Source: Puffinus mauretanicus (Eukaryota; Chordata; Aves; Procellariiformes; Procellariidae). From it: 64,000 bases of DNA. The stretch spans positions 248,001-312,000 of the forward strand of contig JAJKFH010003493.1 in assembly GCA_023333565.1 (NCBI GenBank), written 5' to 3'. Numbering within the stretch: the first letter of the stretch is position 1; every line of letters starts with the position of its first letter. Under the pieces are notes generated by a model that was not told the DNA's origin, made no database searches, and was given only the letters and a program-made list of their open reading frames with translations. Shown here one piece after another: positions 1-12,905 of the stretch. Both the position numbers and the translations under genes were made by a program.

Positions 1-1095
1 TATTTAAATGCCTGAAGCAGTTTATATAACGCTTCAAATTTCTAGAGCAGCCCCCACATTCCCTTCCTTACAAACACAAGATAAAATTACTTGGAATTTC
101 CTTATATTATTACTGAATATAGGACAAACAATAACACTGTCAAGAGTCAGACAAGGTGACCTGTGATTATTTTTCATGGAAAGATTAGAGGACAATATAA
201 AATCTGACCAGCCGGTTAGAAAAATGGGTTTCCACATAGTTTACACACATTCCCCTCGGCATACAATTTATCATGTCATTACCCTGGTCACAAAATCCAA
301 GAGGAAAAGTTCACGTCTTTACTTTCTTGTAAGAGATGCTCTGGCACGCCGACCGGCTCTCAGCATACCCAGAGAGAGCAAACCACTATCGGCAGCACCC
401 AGACTCGGACCCGCAGACTTATACTCTGCATGTCTCACGGAGGTATCGATCGGCATCGCTGCAGCCCTATGCATAGAATAAGCGATGGAAAGCCACAATG
501 TGATTTGAAGGGGAAGATTTTTTTTTTCTCTCAAGCAAGCCAAGACAGCCTGCGATATGATGTGGATAGCTTCAGGAGATAAAAGATGCATTATCTGCAA
601 TCACTGGGAAAAGGGTGTCCTCGTGTTCACCCCAAGAATCAAAAGATGCTAGACCCCTGCCGAGTTGCAGAGGACAGCCTCGCAATCCCTCACGAGTTTT
701 TTGCCAGGTCTGAACGTAAAAGCAAAGCTGAGGAAGAGGCGGATGGAGGCGGCAGGTTGTGCAGGGAGCCTGGCAGGCACTGAGGGAAGACAAGCTGCTG
801 CTAGCGGGATCTGCAGGCGATGTGACATCTCATATTTATCCACAAGAGCTTGGAAGCATCAGGGACGATATTCAGTGCAAGCTACGCAGCTCCACAAAGT
901 GGGCTCTGAATTGAGCTGCAGCCTGCCCAACTTTCAGGTTAGCATGAGATAGGCAGGTACTGAAGCTTTCTGGCAAGGTAGAGACATCATGAGAAGGCGT
1001 CAATGTATTGTTGCAGGACTGTGTGTGCCATCAAGAGAGGATGCAGAAGCTGGAAGAAAAGCTCTATACACAGCCACCTCAAGCACACGAAAAAG
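1..1095. other. Unique sequence, no supported gene
   Basis: Mixed-composition DNA. A modestly CpG-containing stretch at 340-470 (with ATCGATCGG) stands out, but no promoter elements or exon can be assigned. Overlapping open frames on both strands are below 105 codons and lack domains. Confidence 0.6.
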
Positions 1096-1180
1096 CTTTT
1101 CCTTCTTTCTTTCCTTCCTCCCTCCCTTCTCCTTTCTCCTTCTTCCTTTCCCCCTCTCTCTCCCTCTCGCTCTTTCTTTC
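1096..1180 (+). repeat. 85-nt polypyrimidine (CT-rich) tract
   Basis: All bases from 1096 to 1180 are C or T except one G at 1169. It is a mixed CTTT/CCTT/CTCT low-complexity tract, not a clean microsatellite. Its minus-strand translation gives a K/R/E/G-rich open frame that is purely a composition artefact. Long homopurine-homopyrimidine tracts can form triplex (H-DNA) structures, but no function is shown. Confidence 0.95.
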
Positions 1181-2598
1181 ATCACTGTGTCCTCTAGGAA
1201 CAGATATTTTCGCTTTCTTTTACCCTTTGCTTGCAGACAGGAGCAGAAGCTTCCACAAACAGAAAGTCCCGATGCCAGTGACTCCTGGGTATAGACAGTG
1301 CAACTGCCCAGTACTGTGAGGGATTCCCTGTGTGAAGAAGTCAGTTGTGAATACCTAACTGTCTCCTGACTTTCTAAAAAATGTTGCCACCGTGCAAAGT
1401 GGCTGGAGAATCCCGAGAGCAGAAGACTGCCTGGCTGGAGCCCTTCTCGGTGTTGAGACAGACATGTATCACCCACGGACAACACCAGTCGAAAGCCCTA
1501 TTGGCAGCATGGCCGAGGAATCCTGGGAAGGAGCAACAGGTCAGGGGCTTGGATCCAGCAGTTATCACCAGGAGAAGCTTGGAGCAAACCCCAGACCGCT
1601 CCTTTGATCTTGAGTCAGATCCGGGTGCGGAGTTTTATCCTTCCACGTTACAGAGTTTTGCATCCAAGAAAAGTCTGCCTTGGCTCTCCCTCACAACAGG
1701 TCCTAAATGTAATTTCACAGAAAATTATTCTTGAGGAGACTCTGAAAGTGTTCATCTGATTATCCCTACAGGCCCTACGGAGAAGATTGTTTTTCTAAGG
1801 AAAGGAATGAAATCCAGTGCACATCACATAGTACACTGCTTTAAGACAGACAAACGGACCTGAGATGCACAGCTTACGTAGCTTCTCTTTAGTTTCTTTT
1901 TTGGTTCAGACATCCCATGCCAGAAAATGATGGTAAGATAAGAATCCAAACTGATTGGCCGCACAAAAACCACTTTATTTGACTACACAATGAGGTAGGA
2001 AGAAATTTTTGGCTAAGAGTTTAAAAAAACTTCTTGGGGAATCCAGTCAAGTCACAGAGCAGATAGCAAGAAGGAACAACACCGGGGAGGTGCAGAATAT
2101 GATAACCTTTCTCTAGAAAGTTGTCAATGTTCAAAAGTGACAGGACACAAACCTACAAGTGAACATGTACAGAGACTGCTCAGAAACACTGTGTGATGTT
2201 ATAGCTGGCTGAAAACCATTTTTAACAAAATAAGACTTTCAAATGCAGGGGGGAATATAATATCCAACAAATCACCTAAATGCTTTGCATAACAGATTCT
2301 GAATAGAATATTATTTAAATATTAAGACTTATAATTGATGAAATTGCTATTATAAAATATTATGTTAGCAATAATATTTCCTGAAACCTCCTCCTTGCAT
2401 TATACTGCTCTTTATTCTAATTTCAGGCAGCCTTTCTAACATGAAATGCCAACATGGTACACATCAATGGCCTCGAGGGTATAATTAACACTTGTTATTT
2501 ACATTTATTTTTTAAAATAATTAACTAGGAGCATGTCTAATGAATGGTAATGGGGCTTAAATTGAGACACAATATGTCAACTACCTTGCCATTTAGAA
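1181..2598. other. Unique sequence, no supported gene
   Basis: From 1181 to about 1730 the DNA has moderate GC and short open frames on both strands. From 1740 to 2590 it becomes AT-rich with stops in all frames. No repeat family is recognised. Confidence 0.6.
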
Positions 2599-2695
2599 GC
2601 GAACGCCCATGCAGCTCGGGTCTGATCAAAAGGACTGGGCTGAAGCGAGAGCCCTGCGGATAGCACTGCTGAAGGCGTTCGCCGGCCTCTGCCGG
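2599..2695 (+). other. CpG-containing, strongly self-complementary patch
   Basis: In an AT-rich surrounding, this about 100-bp patch has many CpGs and nested complementarity. GCGAACGCC at 2599-2607 is the exact reverse complement of GGCGTTCGC at 2674-2682. Between them, 2612-2622 pairs with 2632-2642 around a 9-nt loop: 11 positions, one mismatch, three G-U pairs. A further 5-bp hairpin sits at 2682-2695. The G-U pairs favour a plus-strand RNA if any is made. It does not match a tRNA, 5S rRNA, box C/D or H/ACA snoRNA layout that I can recognise. It may be a structured RNA, a cruciform-prone DNA segment or coincidence. Confidence 0.4.
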
Positions 2696-2806
2696 TATGA
2701 AGTCAATGGCACAACATGCATTGGCTGTCTATCGGTTACTTTCGAGAACCCGATTTTCACATACATCGAGTATCAGTGAGTTAAGGCACCGGTTTGTTTT
2801 TTGTAG

Positions 2807-2900
2807 GCTTCAAAGATTAAATGGAGGCTTACCCATACGTCAAGCTAAACCCGCTGTGGTCCTTTGTTACGACGCTCTCTCTGCTTTCCACTACTCAAAG
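2807..2900 (+). other. Possible exon (94 nt) bounded by good splice signals
   Basis: A pyrimidine-rich acceptor ending in TTTTTTGTAG lies immediately left of 2807, and a donor AAAG/GTATGT lies at 2900/2901. The segment is open in one frame, encoding QRLNGGLPIRQAKP in its first half, with no family resemblance that I can see. A weaker donor-like CCG/GTATGA at 2694/2695 would allow a 112-bp intron from the GC patch upstream. Splice-like pairs occur by chance at this frequency, so this is a hypothesis for a non-coding or poorly conserved transcript. Confidence 0.15.
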
Positions 2901-5900
2901 GTATGTCCTCAGTTGACACAGTTTATAGGACATGGCATAAGCAGCTACTCACGCCAGAATAAGCTTCTGACTCAGAAAGAAGCTATGCATCAAGAAAATC
3001 CTCACACAGTGATGTACTTTCAAAATGCATGACCTCATTCTTCCCCAGTCAGGCTCTCAAAGGGAAACAGACCCAAACAAAACATTTTGTGGAGTGAAAC
3101 ATGAAACCAGTGTCTGCTAGTTCACTTTCAAGAGTGGAAGGCAAATTGCAAATGTGTAATCGATGTAACAACGTTTCTGTCCACTTAGTAACGGAGTAAA
3201 TCCATTTTCCCAGCATCCTGAAAGATTTTGCCATCACAGTACACTTGGGGTAAAAGCAAAGAATTGACTTATAAACACGTAGGCATTCAAACCTGATCAC
3301 TGACTGGGGGTGCTGGTACTAATCATGTCCATGACTTAAAATAAAAAATATGCGATTTGCAATGTTTCTCTAACAGGCTCATATAATCAGTTTGACTCTT
3401 ATAGGTTTAGGCAAACTCCCTAGTTTTTCATGTATGGTTTCAAATGTATTTTCATAAATGATTAGCAGCTGTTTATGAGAAATACAGATATTCCATAGGA
3501 TGCACAAGAAATCTCAATAGGAAGAAAAACAGGGGGTCCTTGTATCAAGAGCAGAACACCTACCACGTATCAAATGATTATATGAATGAAGCTCCAGGTT
3601 GTAAATACAGTAAGAGAAGGAAGCAGAAGGAACGTGAAATTTTTCAAACACAGCACCCATAAGCAGAAGAAAACAGTTACATGTGTATATCACTAATTAT
3701 CTTCCTCCCCCTGCCTTTAACTTCTTCCTCTAGGTCTGTCCATTTTCAGGCTATTTTTTTTTCCCCTTCAAACTCCTCCTTGTCCCACCTGGCCTATTAT
3801 CGTGGGCTGTTCTGCTAATATTTGACGCAACCTACTTAACTTAGACAAGTCTTGCACATACTGATACTCATGAGTTGGTAGTAAAGGCTGCAATACCTAA
3901 CAAAGCTAATTTGACATCAGCACAACTACTTCATATAAATCTATGATGACAAATTAAAGAAATGCAAGATGAGGATTAAAGATTTATTTATCTAGATCCA
4001 TATTATGCTGTATGCTATATACAGGGATACAGTAGAAACCACCCCAAGTAATGGGGCAGAAAACCATAAGTGAGTTCCTTAACACAGCTAAAGCAAAACT
4101 GCAGCCCATACAGTTATCGCTTCAGACTATAGCAAGTCTGCTCCTTTGGCCTGAATGTCTATTCATCTTTCTATAAACATAAATGTGCATATATGTGCAT
4201 TAGCTCAAAGTAAAAACAGAAGAGAAACAATGCTCCTATTTCAATCCTAAATATTTCAAGTTCCAAAACAGCCAAATATTTTTGAATAATTGTATAAGCA
4301 AGGGCAGTTGCTCTAACTAAAGAATGATTGGTTTAACTACCACGTATGATACACAAAAAAAGGAAGTGTATCACAAACACATATATACAAACGGGTGCAT
4401 TTCTATACTGAAAGTAGGAAAACAGCAACCATAATGCATATGCTAAGAGAAACTAGAAGGTGGTATTCTAGACAGAAAATGTACTGTACCTGTAATATCT
4501 GTCAGTGTGAATAATTTCTTGGCTGCTGGCTAGAATATATTCTGCAGTTCATTTTGTTTTATCACATTATTCACATTTTTTTCTGGAACAAGCAGTTCTC
4601 TTCTTATAAGACTACAGTCTAGTGGAACAAATGAGCTCAAGCCTATGATTGATTCTCTAACATAGTTGAGATGCTATAGCTTTATTCACTTTTTTTTAAA
4701 ACGGCTTTATTCATTTACTACCTCCAGCGTGACTCCAGAGTCTCAGCTGCTGAGAAACTGCATTGTGAAAGGTTCCCTCTGTGCTCAAGGAGGTGGCGGT
4801 GGGGTTTTTTTTAATAGTAAATTCCATGATAAGGAGGAGGAGAAGTGCCCGATAGACAGACTGTCTCTGCTCACCAGTTCAAAAAGTGCACTCCCAGAAA
4901 TATTTTCTACAAGCTTATCAGTCTAAACATTCCTCTTCAGCTCTGTTTCCCCAATGAAATGCTGTGCGAGTCTATTTGGATCAAGGCAGAAACTCCCTGT
5001 TTTATTTCCTGCCGGGGAACTGGCAGGGATGGAAAACCAGCAGCGTCCTGACCGGGGCCCCTTAAGAAGCTAAAGCCATGCTATGGATGAGAAGGTTTTG
5101 CACAACACTGTGAAAGAGATAACTGTTCTGTTATAGCATCACCAGAAAAAAACCCTTTTTTTTTCAAAGCCTGTATCTTTCTATTTACCTCTATAATAAC
5201 CAATGAAAATAAAGGTATCTGGGGGATACACAACTCACACAGAAGTCACCACATTCTCTTCTTGCATGACGCTCATGCTAAGAGTAGAATGACCAGGACT
5301 ACCATGGAGTCCTGTTTCTCTGGACTTGCCTTCTTTTTCTGGTGGAAGTTTTGTCTAGGGAGAAAAAAAAATAAAAGGCCATTTGTCCAAGATTTTCCTC
5401 GATGTCTCAAACCCACAACACATGGGCTGAATGGCTTATACACAGATATTTCTGCTCAGGAAATCCCATGAAGAAGTATGGGACAGATTTATTCATTCTC
5501 ATTTTCAAAACCAAGCATTTAGAATAATCCTGGACAAATAACTGCATTCCTGAAACCTCCTAGTAAAGCAGAGATTTCCAAAAGGCCACCAGGAATAAAA
5601 AAAATTGTATCATCTGCTAGTTTTACAACTCAAACAAGCAGTAAAAAGATTAAAGGAAAATGTGGCTGTTCTTCAGGTCTAGGTACAATCTAAAGGTGAC
5701 CTAAGCTGCTTTTCTTTATGATGAAGGAAAGCAGGTAAACTGAGTTGGGCTCCATCAACTGGAAACAATATCAACATACAGCCAGTTCTACAATATAAAT
5801 GTTAAGATCTGTGTGGGTGAAATGCAATGGCAAATAAAACTGGTTTTAGAATAAATTGTGAAAATAATGTTACACATGTGGGGTGATAATATCCACTGAT

Positions 5901-8364
5901 ATCTCATACTATAAAGTTTTTGCTCTTATTTGTTCAGAAGAATTTGTTATTTTAAATGCAAGAACTTTACATTGTATAGTAACCACAGTTTATAAAAATG
6001 TAAGTTTCTAGAAGGGAGACAAGAAGTAAAAACATGCATGAATTTAACTCAAATTTCATGTTACAAAATGACCTTTTTAAGTTCCACTTAAAAAAAATAG
6101 AAAAGCAGCTGCATAATTTATACTGCCACAATCTTTAAAAGGCTCAGAAGGTTGGATAAGGAACAAAATTCAAATATTTGGAACTCAACCACTGGATTTT
6201 GGACTCCTTCCTTTTCCAAAGTCTTAACTTTATCAGCAACTCTTCTGTTGTGCAAATGAAATTATAACCAGGTAACTGAACAAGCAACAGATGCCTTAAA
6301 TTAAAAGCGCTCTGTGAAGGGAACAACTGTGTAAAAGCAACACGCAAACCAAAAATGACCAGGAGCAGAAGCAAGCTAAGTAAGCTCATGAGCTCAAGGA
6401 TCTCAAGAGGAAAAAGTTTTCATTCTCCAAAAGCTCTACCCTCCTGCTTTTCCAACGTGCAGGACACCAGATATGAAGGGAGCAGGACTTCCCAGGGACT
6501 GCAGGGGCAGAGAGACAGATGAAGCCACAGCTGGTTCTTGCTTCTGCTCACAGAAAGGCTCCTTCCATTTAGAAAATGTCTCATCGTGTCAGGTAGTAAT
6601 CCTCTTGTGGGGAGAGACTGAGCCCACCTCTGCTATAAAACTAATACTCACTACGTGCTACAGGAGTGAAAAAAAAGAAGAAATAGTAAACATCACCTTC
6701 CTCTCTCTGAAGGACACAGGGGTGAGAATCACTGACTGCACACAATTCCCTTTAAACTCGACTTGTAAACGAACAGCAAATCCTTTCCCCTGCAGTAAGG
6801 GAACAGTCTTGCAGCACTGCACCCTGCCCCTGGTGTTGCACACTTATCTGCCATTTTGGGTTATTACAGTCGGTATGATTCACCTCAGGTTTGTGCTAAA
6901 CATGAAGCTTTTTTCTTTCTGCCCATTTTTTAAACCACTAATGTTATTTTCGGCTTAGGGGAGAACCTGTAACTCTTCTGGGCTAGCTAGAAGCCATTCA
7001 CAATTTGGCAACTTGTGGTTCACATGTTTTCTTTCTTTTGCTTCTTTTGACATCCCTGTCAGCAGTTTCAGAAGAAAGGGAGTTCACAGCTACTGAACTA
7101 CCCGGTACCCTCTCACTCCTAGTTGAGGGCCATCCTGACTGCTGCAAAGCAGCGCGCCGCTGCAGTAGCATCTTCGCTCTCTGCCTGTAAAAGAGGCTGA
7201 GCATTTGGCACTCAGCTGAATGTTTAATTCAACTACAACTAATCGGAAAGAAACGTGCGCTTGATCTCAGCCTCCTCCTCACAAGCAGGGACTTCTCATC
7301 TCTCCTCCTACCCCTTCAGCGCTGTAATTTAGAGCACAATTCTGGGTCTGTTATACACTACTTGGAAGTTATCGTTGCTCCAGCTATTCATGGCTCATAA
7401 AGTATTGTTCTGTCAATTGCATTGTATGGCTCTTTGTGTGGAAGTGATGGATGAAATGGGATACATATTACTTAATGATTAGACTTCTGCAAAACATGTT
7501 CAAACAGATATGCCAGGCTTGATGATACCTTATTATCATCAATGAAACAGAGACAGCATAACGGTGCCACGTATGTATTTCTCGGCAGTAAATGCAAGTG
7601 AAATGTTTCTGTTTCAAACCCCGACAGCTCCTTAGTCTCAGTTATTTCAGTTCAGCTAAAGATGACATGCTAAAATGAGGGCATTTATTACTAAGTGGCA
7701 TTAAGAAGGGGGATATTTAACCTACCATTGAAATGCTTACAGCAATGCGAGGAGAAATCATCTAATGTGTGCTGGCAGTAATTTATGACATTGGAAAAAA
7801 TGCTATCATCTTTTTTTCTACCGTCTGTGGTCTGGCTTTGCAAACTGCAAGCCCTGAGGAGCAAGTTTGATATAATACGGCTAATGAGAATAAGTGAGCA
7901 CACTGCAATATTCTTAAAGGGTTACACTGCTGAGTCTTTGACTCTTTATACTTTTTAATTTCCTTGTACAAACAGTGCAGTGAAAACGGCAAAATCCATT
8001 TGGCTGGTCTGTGCTACAAATTAAATCCTTGATTAAATTTTGGCAATTACTTCTCCGGGTCTTTTTCATTTAAACATTTTTAATTCATTTGAATAAGCTT
8101 CTTAATCATGATTCTGGCAATCCATTGTATAGCAAGACAAACTCTAATAAATACTATAATGCATCAATAGACAAACAGAAAGATGGATGGATGCTGAAAA
8201 GGAAGGGTTCTGTCTTCTTTTTTTATGTTGGTGAGTGTTGCCTATATCCATCTTCCATGAAAGTTGAATTCCAGTCTTCTGTGATGTTGAAATTTATCTC
8301 ATTATGTGTCAACATTTCCCTTTGTGATGTCAAAAGCTAATAAAGACTCCAGGTAGGGTTTCCA
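2901..8364. other. Unique AT-rich sequence, no supported gene
   Basis: No exon, RNA gene or repeat family was recognised. The longest plus-strand frame (6473-6958, 161 codons) has no domain and no supporting splice structure. The stretch 7370-8060 has a motif-dense, enhancer-like look, discussed as a finding. Confidence 0.55.
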
Positions 8365-8383
8365 ACCCTCTTAATAAGAGGGT
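8365..8383. repeat. Short perfect inverted repeat
   Basis: ACCCTCTT at 8365-8372 and AAGAGGGT at 8376-8383 form an 8-bp stem with a 3-nt loop. No T-run or neighbouring gene gives it a role. Confidence 0.6.
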
Positions 8384-11300
8384 GGAAGAAAGATTAAATC
8401 ATCCTTAATGCACAAATCAATACTATAGTCAACCAAAGGGTACAAATTAAGAGGGAAATGTGAAGGGCTGTCACTCTTCTAGCAGGAAAGATGCTAGATG
8501 GACGTTCTCAGTGAAGGTGCTTGAATTTAGCTACTCAGCCTTTACTGCACAGCATTGTATTACCTATTGAAAAAGTATCCCACAACTTGAGCTATTCTCT
8601 GGAGGTTTTGGTTTCTTTTTTCCATCTGTGAAGACAGACATGAGACAGCAGGCAGCAAAATACCTCCTTAGTCAGAGAGGAAGGTCCAGAGCCCTCTGAG
8701 CGTGGAGAGCAGCACTGTACCATTTTCTGTGCAAAAAGGATGTGGGGAAAAGCAGTGGCAACTAGATGAGCAGAAAGGGGCAGGAGAGGATAGAAATTAA
8801 AATAAAACCTTGAGGACAAACAAAACTGAGTGGAACTAATTAAATGTTAACCATTTATTTTTAATTATTGTCCTACCAGTTTACTGCTGGTATAATGTGT
8901 AGAAAATATTGATAAATATAGAGGCTAAAAAATTCACACAATGTTTATCAGTGGCTCTAGAAAAGAAAGAGTTAAAATCTTACTGCAAGGCCAGCTCTCT
9001 GTCGGACATGAAATATGCTAATATATAACCTGCAGCATCCCTACTCCTGTAACCTCTGGAAATGCTTAATCTCACCAAAAGAGAAAAGACAACCTCTGTG
9101 ATCCTGAGAGGATAAACAAAGGGATTGCAGATGCCCTGGTTTTTCCCCCTCCCCTTTAAGCCAGAAAACACCTGTAGATGGATTTGCTTCTTTTTCCCAC
9201 TGTATTCCAGAGGCCTGGCTTTATGTAGTTCGGAAAGGAGAAAAATGTAAAAGCCGTGCATTTATTTAGGTGCACTTAAGTGCAATTTCACCTACACCTT
9301 ACATTGTGAGCTCAGTCTGAGGTAAAGCGGCAAGGTAGCCAGATAAATAAAAGATTGAGAAAAGAATCCATAGATTACATTAAGATGTAAAAGAGGAGAG
9401 ATGCTAACTCTTGGCAAGCCGTAGTAATGTTGTATCTGTCTCTCCTTGTCTCCAAAGAAAAGGAGGCTGAGTCTTGGCAATGTAAGTTGAAAGGTGAAGG
9501 TTAGCATGCAGGGGATATAAAGAGTGGGTAAGCTCACCTGTTTGGTGTAAAGCAGCAGCAGATAATGATATATTACCCAAATGAGAAGTCTGTCAATGCC
9601 ATATACCTGTGCTTATGCTCCATTTCACCAATACATAGACCCATTTTAAACTTCAAATGTTGGGCCACACAATTCAGTCTACAAGTTAACAAAATTGTGG
9701 TTTTCTTTTTAAAGCCTCTTCTCATGTCAGAATTTCATTCTCTAGAGTGTTCTTATCAAACACGTGTTATGATCCTGAATGAAAAGATAGTGCCTGAATA
9801 ATACCACAATGAAGAGAGGAAAAAAAAATCCCAAATGAAGCACAAGAGAGGAAAATCCTTCCCAAGATAAAAACCTTCAGTATATCACAAGAAATCATAT
9901 TAGAGCACAGGTGACGAACACTCCAGATCCATCATCAGCAAAGAAAAATAAGCTACCATGATCTATTTATACAAGTATAGTGATAGAAAAGGAACAAGGA
10001 AAGAAGAATTCACAAGGAAATTACAAGCTCTGGGCTTCTAATTTTGTAGATCATTACCATTTTCTCTACAGATGTTGGCACAGAGAGGCTTCAAAAGCCA
10101 TCTTTAACCCTGAATTCTCTTCTTGCATAAATGAGGGACTATGAGCCTCCTGATACTGGATTCGATATAATTGGAAAATTAAGTTTGGCACAAGTGAAAG
10201 CAAAATGTCATGTATAAATGCTGGTGTGCCAAATGTTGGGCCTCATATGTAAGTTGAGATGATTGAAAGGGTAGGACCCAGAAGTCAAAGATAATACCTT
10301 CAGGATCAATATTCTATCCTATTCTATGCAAATAGATTTTATTTCTGTAGAATCACTTTAATTTCATAAAGACTGATAGAAGATGCAAAGACTTTCTCAC
10401 CATGATTAGAAACTAAGGCCCAAATTATACTTTTTGATGCACAGGGGTGTCTCTAAATGAAGCGTGGTAGTGTAAGGGAGACATGCAGCTCACCATCTTC
10501 TAGAAGTAACCAGATGGTGACAACGATGGCAACAACTCAAATTCTACTCTGGGCTCTTCACAGGTGCCTATCATTTGCTGGTAAGACACTTCTATTTTCT
10601 ACACAGTCTGAACATTACCTCAGTTTTGGTGTGAAGGAGAAGGTCCTCTGTTTAGAAAGCAATGGGAAATATAACTACTGGCTGGTTAACTGGTGCATCA
10701 ATAAATTTTTGACATCAATTATTATGTATTACAAGCTTGGCCGCAGGAGGGATATATGACTTTCATAAGGAAAGGCTGGAGAAAGATGACACTACGTTCA
10801 GACAATGCCCCCTCTCAACTAGCCATCACCTGGCAAGCTTTTTTCACAGCTCAATTTGGTTTTGTTGTTATTTTAAAATAAAATCTTCCTATAAGCTTCA
10901 ACTGAAGCACATCACAGCCTGCCAAATTCATCTGCATATAGCTTTAGGCTGAAACATCTTTTAAAACTCAGTTTCTATGAAGCCGGAGAAGGACAATTCC
11001 TACGCCTGTGTTGTACCCACTCCTTCCCTACCCTACCCTGCCCAGCTGGCACCTCCTGCCCAGCCGGAGGGGCACCTTCAGGATCCGGCGCTGGCAGAGA
11101 GACACCCTTTGTTAATAAATGCTGGGGGCAGGCTGCAGCCCGGCGCTCGTCAGGACATTACCATGCAAGCCAGCATGTTACTCTTCTCTATTCAGTCCCT
11201 AAAGGAATCGTGTTTGACAGAAGTGAACAGCTGCTGTGTATTTAGAGATGTGAATGTATTGCATTATTTAATGAATTGTGTCATTTTAATATAATTATTA

Positions 11301-12769
11301 CTAAAAGTCTGAACGTAAGCCTATTTTTATTTATGCTTAGAATTTTTACCCACTAAGCATTTTCAACTCTGTTTGCAGCCAGAAGTGCTCTCTTTCCTTT
11401 CCAGATAGTACCAGGACTGTAGCTGCACTGCTTGCGCTTGAGCCAGCTCCCCTGCATGCCACTAATATTGCTACCTTGTATACAGTATTTCTGGGCTTTT
11501 AACAAATTACATCCACGCAAGGATTCCTGTTCCTCCTTCTTTTTTTGTAAAACTCTTTTATTACCCCAGTGCCTCCACCTACTTATTCTCTTTTACTTAA
11601 TACCATGACAGTAATATCTATGCCAAAAAGTCTTGCACATGAATTATTCCCTCAAGTGCAAAGCGAGTACCTCACGTGGAGGAAAGGATGAATTTCAACA
11701 AGCCACTTGATGCTACCAATATCTTAACACACTTGCAGCCTAACAGGCACCACTGCAGTTCAGCAGCTCTCGCTGTCCAGCCCTCGGCAGAGCTCGGCTC
11801 CCACCACGTACAAGGACATGACAAGGCAGTTTTGATCCCGGTGCTCGCCTTCCCTTCCGAACAGCACCACTAATAAACTCGTGGGGTTTTCAGAACAAGA
11901 GGGAATAAAAAGGGAACACAGGTCATAACGCTTTGCTTCCTTATTACTGGAATCCAGAGCGTGACTCGACTCTGCCTACTTGCCACTTGAAATTACAGCG
12001 AGGTAAAAAGCTTTTAGAAGCGGCGCTGTGCCTCTAGCAGGGGACGGATACAGAACGACCGGTTGCAAGGCTCTGGTGACCACATGCATTTGCAGGCATC
12101 TCATTTTATGCACTTATGCAATAACCTCATTTTTGAAAGTCATCTGGAATCCTTCTCTGGGGCCGGGACCCTGGGCCTGACACATGTTCTTTTTGGAAGG
12201 TGTTTCTGGTTTCCCAACTGTTCTTCTGCATTGCTCCAGGGCTTACAGACACTCTAGCGCTGGACACAGCCTCACGCCTCATCCACATACCTTTATATTG
12301 CTACATTACTGGGTGGATACTGAATTACTCATCACCATGGGTCACTGAAATATTCACCTATTACCTCATTTGCAGTAGATATTCCTGTGGATGCCAGCCA
12401 AGTTAATGCTGAATATGTTTTTCACTTGTAGCATTAGACAGAAGATGCCCTTCTTTTTTCTAAAATATCTATTGCTATCAGAAGGAAAATATATCTCTAT
12501 GTATCTTTCCATACATGCCGCACACCTCTAACATCTGAAATCAATCAAATACAGGAATGTTGCTAGCCTGCCTTATAAAATGCTTAAAGGTAAAATGTGC
12601 ATACACCAAACTACCCCCCCTCTGTTTTCTTTTTAAGATACCAAGTAGGTATTTTAAAAAGTCAGACTGAATGACCTGCTAGCATATAAAATCCAATTCA
12701 ATCTTAAACAGCATAGAGGAGATGACTACAGAAGGGCAGTGCCCTGTTTCTCTCTAAAGAAGTAGAGAA
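8384..12769. other. Unique AT-rich sequence, no supported gene
   Basis: Only short frames are present. A small GC-richer patch at 10980-11160 contains three tandem CCCTA/CCCTG units at 11026-11040, too few to call a telomere-like repeat. A second GC-richer patch lies at 11720-11880. Neither shows gene structure. Confidence 0.55.
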
Positions 12770-12905
12770 CATCATATGAAACTATCGGGCAACAGGTCTA
12801 AAACCATTACACAGAATTTAATTAAACTGTGGAACTCACTGCCACAGGACATGTTACATGTGTGCATTCACAAATTGATAAGTATGGAAAAAGGATCCAA
12901 CCTAT
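12770..12905 (+). mobile_element. Old CR1/L3-like LINE relic, 3' end of ORF2
   Basis: The plus strand matches the 3' coding end of ancient amniote CR1/L3-type LINEs. It has an ATGAAACTATCGGGCAACAG stretch, then a phrase around 12822-12852 that translates as IKLWNSLPQDM, the old-CR1 counterpart of the [11 protein letters not shown] block in the younger copy at 53.7 kb. Downstream, about 12880-12900, the sequence resembles the GGAAAAAGGAT segment near the end of the family. It is heavily diverged, with stops and small gaps, and its ends are ragged, so coordinates are approximate. Recognition rests on remembered consensus phrases, not on an alignment. Confidence 0.68.

Noticed and set aside
1000..1485. 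161-codon minus-strand open frame with a K/R/E/G-rich end
   Set aside because: The charged half is simply the translation of the polypurine strand of the 1096-1180 tract.
6473..6958. 161-codon plus-strand open frame
   Set aside because: It has no domain, signal peptide or splice structure, and a run of this length is expected a few times by chance in this much DNA.
11026..11040. Interstitial telomere-like CCCTA repeats
   Set aside because: Three 5-bp units do not match the TTAGGG hexamer and are too few.
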